From: an uncultured bacterium | Lineage (GTDB): Bacteria; Patescibacteria; JAEDAM01; Absconditabacterales; Absconditicoccaceae | Reading direction: 5' to 3' | DNA: 14,408 nucleotides | NCBI GenBank assembly: GCA_937950065.1 | Contig: CALFEN010000218.1 | Span: 1 to 14,408, forward strand | Notes under the pieces: generated by a model | What the model saw: only the letters and a program-made list of their open reading frames with translations | What the model was told of the DNA's origin: nothing | Databases searched by the model: none | Shown: piece after piece, positions 10,548 to 14,408 of the stretch | Numbering within the stretch: the first letter of the stretch is position 1 | Layout of the letters: every line of letters begins with the position of its first letter | Made by a program: the position numbers and the translations under genes

Positions 10548-11018
10548 TTATAAAACAATAGTTAAATCATTTGTTGATTTATGATCCTGCAATTTTGAGA
10601 TATTATTCCTTTCTCTGTCTTGCATTGTAGCATATATATCATCTTTTATATGAGAATTTTTGTAGAGGAAGTCTGTAAACTTGATTACAGGGATTTCCCA
10701 CACATCGCATTCTGTCAAAGTTTTGACGTCAGCAGTGGCTGCTGAAGATTTAAAATACGACATTTCTCCAAATATATCTCCGCTATTGAGTTCTCACAAA
10801 ATAATAGTTCCGGATCATTTGTTGACACTCACTTCCATTTTTCCGCTTCTAATCAAATATATATTATTAGGCTTTGATCATTGAGCCAATATAATGGTTC
10901 CAGCCGGATATATTTCCAACTTAAAAGATTTGGACAGGTCCAAAGCTTCCTCATCAGAAATATTTTGAAAAAGATCTATAGTTTTTATCATCTTTATCAA
11001 AATCTCTTCTAATTTCAT
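10548..11018 (-). CDS. Stand-alone cyclic-nucleotide-binding-fold (CNBD) protein
   Basis: This 156-residue protein has the beta-roll pattern of CAP/PKA-type cNMP-binding domains: FQNISDEEALDLSKSFKLE, PAGTIILAQGSKPNNIYLI with RSGKMEVSV after it, GELNSGDIFGEMSYF, then TADVKTLTECDVWEIP and a short C-terminal helix. No DNA-binding HTH or TM helix is present. The phosphate-binding cassette keeps FGE (83-85), but the Arg normally before [ST]A is absent: the sequence is SSAATADV (91-98). It may therefore not bind cAMP in the usual way and could act as a structural or protein-interaction module; this is inference. It is the middle gene of a tight cluster, 25 bases after the small TM gene and 23 before secD, which hints at an envelope role. 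Confidence 0.88.
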
Positions 11019-11043
11019 ATTATTATATTAAAGTATAAAAACT

Positions 11044-11271
11044 TTATTTTTTGGACAAAAAGTCTGCCACAAACTTGAATGGCAATGAAGCAATACTTTT
11101 TATCAGGAAATATTGTTCTGTCACATCTTTGACTATTTCATCTATCTTTCACATTGTCTTGGACATTCTCACCAACACAAAGATCGCCATAACCAAAAAT
11201 ATTGACAACAAAATCACACATATTGCACCAAACACAATAAGTATGTTTAAGCATATTTGTATAAAATCCAT
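11044..11271 (-). CDS. Small single-TM membrane protein, 75 residues
   Basis: One long hydrophobic N-terminal helix (about 4-36, ending before RMSKTMGKIDEIVKDVTEQY) is followed by a short amphipathic cytoplasmic tail ending FVADFLSKK. The layout resembles small DUF948-like or phage-shock-type anchors, but no family can be named. It is the first gene of the likely operon that continues with the CNBD protein and SecD. Reasons to believe it: a good membrane pattern, an ATG after the same A-rich leader (AATAAAAAAATG) seen before other genes here, tight spacing, and one in-frame TGA as Gly (MGKIDE). A plus-strand open frame over the same bases is less convincing. Confidence 0.75.
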
Positions 11272-11293
11272 TTTTTTATTCAGGATATAAAAT

Positions 11294-11299
11294 ATTATA
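11294..11299 (-). promoter_or_regulatory. Candidate -10 box for the small-TM/CNBD/secD operon
   Basis: The minus strand reads TTTGTATAATAT, 23 bases before the ATG at 11271. A TTGAAA lies on the same strand at 11324-11329, but with a 24-base spacer it is too far for a standard -35. The hexamer at the expected 17-base distance is AAGATG, a weak match. Confidence 0.45.
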
Positions 11300-11377
11300 C
11301 AAAGATATATATTTTGCATCTTTTTTCAAGATTATTTTTTATATTTATTTGTAGAAAATAAGTGTAAGAAAATCTAT

Positions 11378-11405
11378 TTGAAATTTCTATTGTTTTGTAT
11401 ATAAT
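11378..11405 (+). promoter_or_regulatory. Sigma-70-type promoter of the TPR gene
   Basis: TTGAAA (11378-11383), a 16-base spacer and TATAAT (11400-11405) form a near-consensus promoter. It would start transcription near 11412, about 30 bases before the ATG at 11443. It lies in the 171-bp divergent region (11272-11442), which otherwise contains no gene. The match is the best promoter in the window. Confidence 0.7.
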
Positions 11406-11442
11406 ATCTAGAAATATTTTTATCCATATAAATTTCTACTAA

Positions 11443-13656
11443 ATGGACTCACAAGAAAAACAATTTCACCAAGAGATAGAGAAACTAGAGAAAGAGATTG
11501 AAAACAATCCTGACGATAAAAAACTAAAAAAAGAACTTGCTATCAAATATTTTAATTTTTGATATCACTTATATGATATTTGAAAATATGATGACGCTAT
11601 CACTAATTATGAAAAAGCCCTAGAACTATTCAATACACTACCTCAAGACAATGATAATATTAAAAACTCTATGGCTATGACTCATATGAATTTAGGGAAT
11701 GCTTTAAGTCAATCTTGAAAATATGATGACGCTATCACTAATTATGAAAAAGCCCTGGAACTATTCAATACACTACCTCAAAGTGATAATATTAAAAACT
11801 CTATGGCTTTAACGTTTATGAATTTAGGGGTTGCGTTAGATAATATTTGAAAATATGATGACGCTATCTATAACCATAAAAAAGCTCTGGAGATATTCAA
11901 TACTCTACCTCAAAGTGATAATATTAGAGATTCTATGGCTTTAACGTTTATGAATTTAGGCAATACTTTAGATAGTCAGGGAAAATATGATGACTCTATC
12001 TATAACCATAAAAAAGCACTGGAGATATTCAATACTCTACCTCAAAGTGATAATACTAGAGATTCTATGGCTTTAACGTTTATGAATTTAGGCAATGCTT
12101 TAGATAGTCAGGGAAAATATGATGACTCTATCTATAACTACAAAAAAGCACTAGAGATATTCAATACACTACCTCAAAGTGATAATATAAAAAAATCCAT
12201 TGCTAAAATATATATGAATTTAGGGGTTGCTTTAGATAATCAGGGAAAATATGATGACGCTATCTCTAACTACGAAAAAACTCTAGGTATATATGATACA
12301 CTACCTCAAGACAATGATAATATTAAAAATTCTATCGCTTTAACGTTTATGAATTTAGGGAATACTTTGCAAAGTCTATGAAAATATGATGACGCTATCT
12401 CTAACTACGAAAAAGCTCTGGAGATATTCAATACATTAAGTCAAAATAATGATATTAGAGATTCTATTACTAAAATATTAAATAACCGATGATATGCACT
12501 GGAGAATTTATGAAAATATGATAACGCTATAGATTATTACAAAAAAGCTAAAGATACATTAAATGAGATTTCAACCAAGACTGAATTAATAAAAAATCGT
12601 TTGGAGGAATTAGACAAAAAAATTGAAAGAGCTAAAAAGGCTAAAGAACTCACAAAAGAAAACATAGAAAAAAACACTAAAATTCAGGAATTAAACCAAG
12701 AAAAACAAAAGTTAGACAAAGAAATCAACACAAAAAATGAAGAATTAGCAAAGAAAGACAAAGAAATTAACACAAAAAATGAAGAAGTAAAGAATAAAAA
12801 CAAAGAAATTAGTATAAAAAATGAAGAATTAGCAAAAATTAGAAGTAATATTTATTTGGATTATTTTTTATCCAAGTCTTGTATAGATATCTTGTGATAC
12901 GACGAAGACAGATTTTACAAAGAAGCAGATAAGCATATAAATCAGAACAAATCCGATGACAAAAACTCTAAAGAAGATTGCAATCCTACCCATCAAGAAA
13001 GAGAAATAAAATGGTATAACCCTGCTTCCCGATTTTATTCTAACAAAATAAACCTTAAAGAAGATTGCAATCCTACCTATCAAAAAAGGAAAATAAAATG
13101 GTATAGCCCTGCTTTTCGATTAAGGATTATTTTCGCACATTTTTATACTAACAAAATAAATAAAATACTTCCTGCTATCCGCGTTTCGTATATATGACAG
13201 TGGAAAGATTCTCTCAGGGAGGACGCAGCTTTACTCAGAGAATTAAAAAACGAAGATGCATTCGATTCAGTAAAATTCGAAAAGATATCAAACTACATAA
13301 ACAATAAAAATATACACCGGGGAAATCTGGTTGAAAATTTTGACAGGATCTTGACTGAAGAACAAAAGAGAAACCAAAAACACCAAATGGCAAATAGTTT
13401 ATTGCTATTTTTTGGACTGGAAACTATTGGTTTATTTATTCTAGTAGCATTCAACAATTCATATATTGAGTGGAAACGATTTACCCTAAAATTTTTTATC
13501 ATCAACGATACCACACTAAATATCCTAATAGGAGCTACGATAGCGCAGGTAGCATGGATGTTAAAAGTTATCGTCACCAATCTTTACCCAAACGGCGAGA
13601 CTGCACCCAAAAACGATAAGCAGGCACCCAGCGTTGAGAAAGAAAAGACAAATTAA
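11443..13656 (+). CDS. TPR array, coiled coil and C-terminal two-TM protein
   Basis: The product is 737 residues with TGA as Gly. A short charged leader MDSQEKQFHQEIEKLEKE is followed by eight TPR units of 44-45 residues (about 35-385), of the kinesin-light-chain-like type: ALTFMNLGNALDSQ, GKYDDAIYNYKKALEIFN, TLPQSDNI. Then comes a Lys/Glu/Asn-rich coiled coil (about 385-468) built on a 14-residue period. A middle region with an imperfect tandem duplication (510-574) and a charged helical region (WKDSLREDAALLRELKNEDA) lead to two hydrophobic helices near 652-671 (LLLFFGLETIGLFILVAF) and 692-714 (LNILIGATIAQVAWMLKVIV). The end is a short polar tail. TPRs bind protein partners, and the TM pair anchors the protein with most of it probably cytoplasmic. 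The layout fits a sensor/scaffold or a TM effector of a conflict system; neither is shown. It has its own promoter and no same-strand partner in the window. Confidence 0.85.
11569..12600 (+). repeat. Eight tandem 132/135-bp TPR-coding repeats
   Basis: The GKYDD core begins at 11581, 11716, 11848, 11980, 12112, 12244, 12379 and 12511, giving spacings of 135, 132, 132, 132, 132, 135 and 132 bases. Units 3 to 5 are almost identical at the DNA level, including third codon positions, which indicates recent amplification. Units 1 and 8 are more diverged. The two 135-base spacings come from one extra codon (DNDN versus DN). Confidence 0.93.
12718..12843 (+). repeat. Three 42-bp repeats coding the coiled coil
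   Basis: Units starting at 12718, 12760 and 12802 code KEINTKNEELAKKD, KEINTKNEEVKNKN and KEISIKNEELAKIR. The 14-residue period equals two heptads, so expansion keeps the coiled-coil register while changing its length. Confidence 0.85.
12970..13164 (+). repeat. Imperfect tandem duplication (87 bp and 108 bp) in the TPR protein
   Basis: Copy 1 (12970-13056) codes KEDCNPTHQEREIKWYNPAS then RFYSNKINL. Copy 2 (13057-13164) codes KEDCNPTYQKRKIKWYSPAF then R, an extra 21 bases (LRIIFAH), and FYTNKINK. The DNA match is strong over most of both copies, so the event looks fairly recent. Both copies keep a Cys and an IKWY core, suggesting a small repeated structural unit. Confidence 0.85.
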
Positions 13657-14408
13657 TTTTTCAAACTTTTTATATTACTTCAAGCATATAGACATTTCAA
13701 CAATCTATATATTCTCTGTTTGCCCTTACGATTAAATGTCGGAAAATATTCTTTTATACTCTGAAAATCAAAAGGACAATTCAAGCGAACAACATATTTC
13801 TTCAATATATTTTTCCCTTTATTATTTTCAAATACATAAATACAAAAACTTATCAAAATTCAAAGTCTCAAGAGTTCATCAGTATAGATTTCTTTCTCCT
13901 GTATGCTAAACTTTTTATTTAAATCTGCAGATGTTATATCAAACTTTCTTTTCTCTCAACGAAACTCATACCCAAAATAAAAACCATTACCATGTCCAAA
14001 AAAAACTTTACCATCAGATTGTAAGACTCAAGTTTTTCTAGCGTCAAACCCAAATTTCACCAAGATATCTCTTATTTTCAATAAAAATTCGTCTCCTGAC
14101 ATATCCAAAGCAGGCGACTTTGACGGTACAATCATCAGATCTGCAACTCATACCTCTCCCAACAATCTCTCTTTTATTCTGCTTTTAATATCTGCTATTC
14201 TTTGAGATAAAGTTTGAGATCAATGGTTTGATCATCTCGGTAATACCAACATGTCATTACAGACCCCGTGAATCCTACATCTCAAAATATCCATATATCT
14301 TTTTAATTCTGGCTCTATATGGAGACTATAGCGAGATTGAGGCGAAGGGAATTCGATAAGCGATCAATCTCTTGCAACTACCGCTACTGCAGGACAATCT
14401 TCGTCTTC
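13653..14408 (-). CDS. Unrecognised protein, 5' part beyond window
   Basis: The last 251 residues and the stop are visible; the start lies to the right of the window. I do not recognise the family. No TM helix or signal is evident in the visible part. Segments include VAVVARDGSLIEFPSPQSRY, CRIHGVCNDMLVLPRGSNHG, LMIVPSKSPALDMSGDEF, KVFFGHGNGFYFGYEF and a basic C-terminal end (FNRKGKQRIYRLLKCLYAG). The HG-rich motifs and patterned alpha/beta look suggest a globular cytoplasmic protein, possibly an enzyme. Gly is often TGA. It converges on the TPR gene and the two stop codons overlap by four bases, so there is no terminator between them. Confidence 0.75.

Noticed and set aside
11051..11290. Plus-strand 79-residue open frame in the region of the small TM gene
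   Set aside because: The minus-strand frame over the same bases gives a clean TM protein with an A-rich leader and operon spacing; the plus-strand one has no leader signal and covers the divergent promoter.
11324..11329. TTGAAA as -35 of the minus-strand promoter
   Set aside because: The spacer to the TATAAT at 11294-11299 is 24 bases, too long for a standard sigma-70 promoter.
11569..12600. Tandem repeats considered as a CRISPR array or non-coding satellite
   Set aside because: The units are 132/135 bp, stay in frame, have no unique spacers and code for TPR helices.

Overview
The window reads as a bacterium of the Candidate Phyla Radiation that uses genetic code 25, with UGA translated as glycine (Gracilibacteria/BD1-5 or Absconditabacteria/SR1; the window does not separate the two). 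Under the standard code every long gene breaks into fragments. With TGA read as Gly, eight uninterrupted genes fill almost the whole window, and in-frame TGA falls exactly where conserved families need Gly: the UvrA P-loop, both glycines of the LSGGE signature, the GHSMG elbow of a hydrolase, and SecD motifs. The DNA is very AT-rich and no start has a clear Shine-Dalgarno sequence.

Layout. (1) 2-3457, plus strand: almost complete UvrA excision-repair ATPase carrying an unexpected in-frame insertion of about 200 residues. The insert is a complete RBBP9/YdeN-type alpha/beta serine hydrolase with Ser, Asp and His all present. (2) 3481-3954, plus: small conserved-looking hypothetical protein, probably cotranscribed with uvrA. 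(3) A bidirectional hairpin terminator at about 4066-4095 separates these from a long minus-strand block. (4) 4090-8160, minus: 1356-residue polytopic membrane protein resembling GT-C glycosyltransferases, with a degenerate J-domain (NGD in place of HPD) between membrane segments. (5) 8323-10524, minus: SecD without an adjacent SecF, ending in its own terminator. (6) 10548-11018, minus: stand-alone cyclic-nucleotide-binding-fold protein lacking the usual phosphate-binding Arg. (7) 11044-11271, minus: 75-residue single-TM protein. Genes 7, 6 and 5, in that transcription order, look like one operon. (8) A 171-bp divergent promoter region. (9) 11443-13656, plus: TPR array, coiled coil, duplicated middle region and two TM helices near the C-terminus. 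(10) 13653-14408, minus: unrecognised gene cut by the window edge, whose stop codon overlaps that of gene 9.

The middle genes concern the cell envelope (export motor, membrane glycosyltransferase-like protein, small TM protein) and uvrA concerns DNA repair. I see no mobile element, CRISPR array or RNA gene. The strongest candidates for something undescribed are the UvrA/serine-hydrolase domain insertion, the J-domain inside a GT-C-like membrane protein, and the TPR/coiled-coil/2TM protein with recently amplified repeats. All functional statements come from motifs read by eye; no database search was possible.
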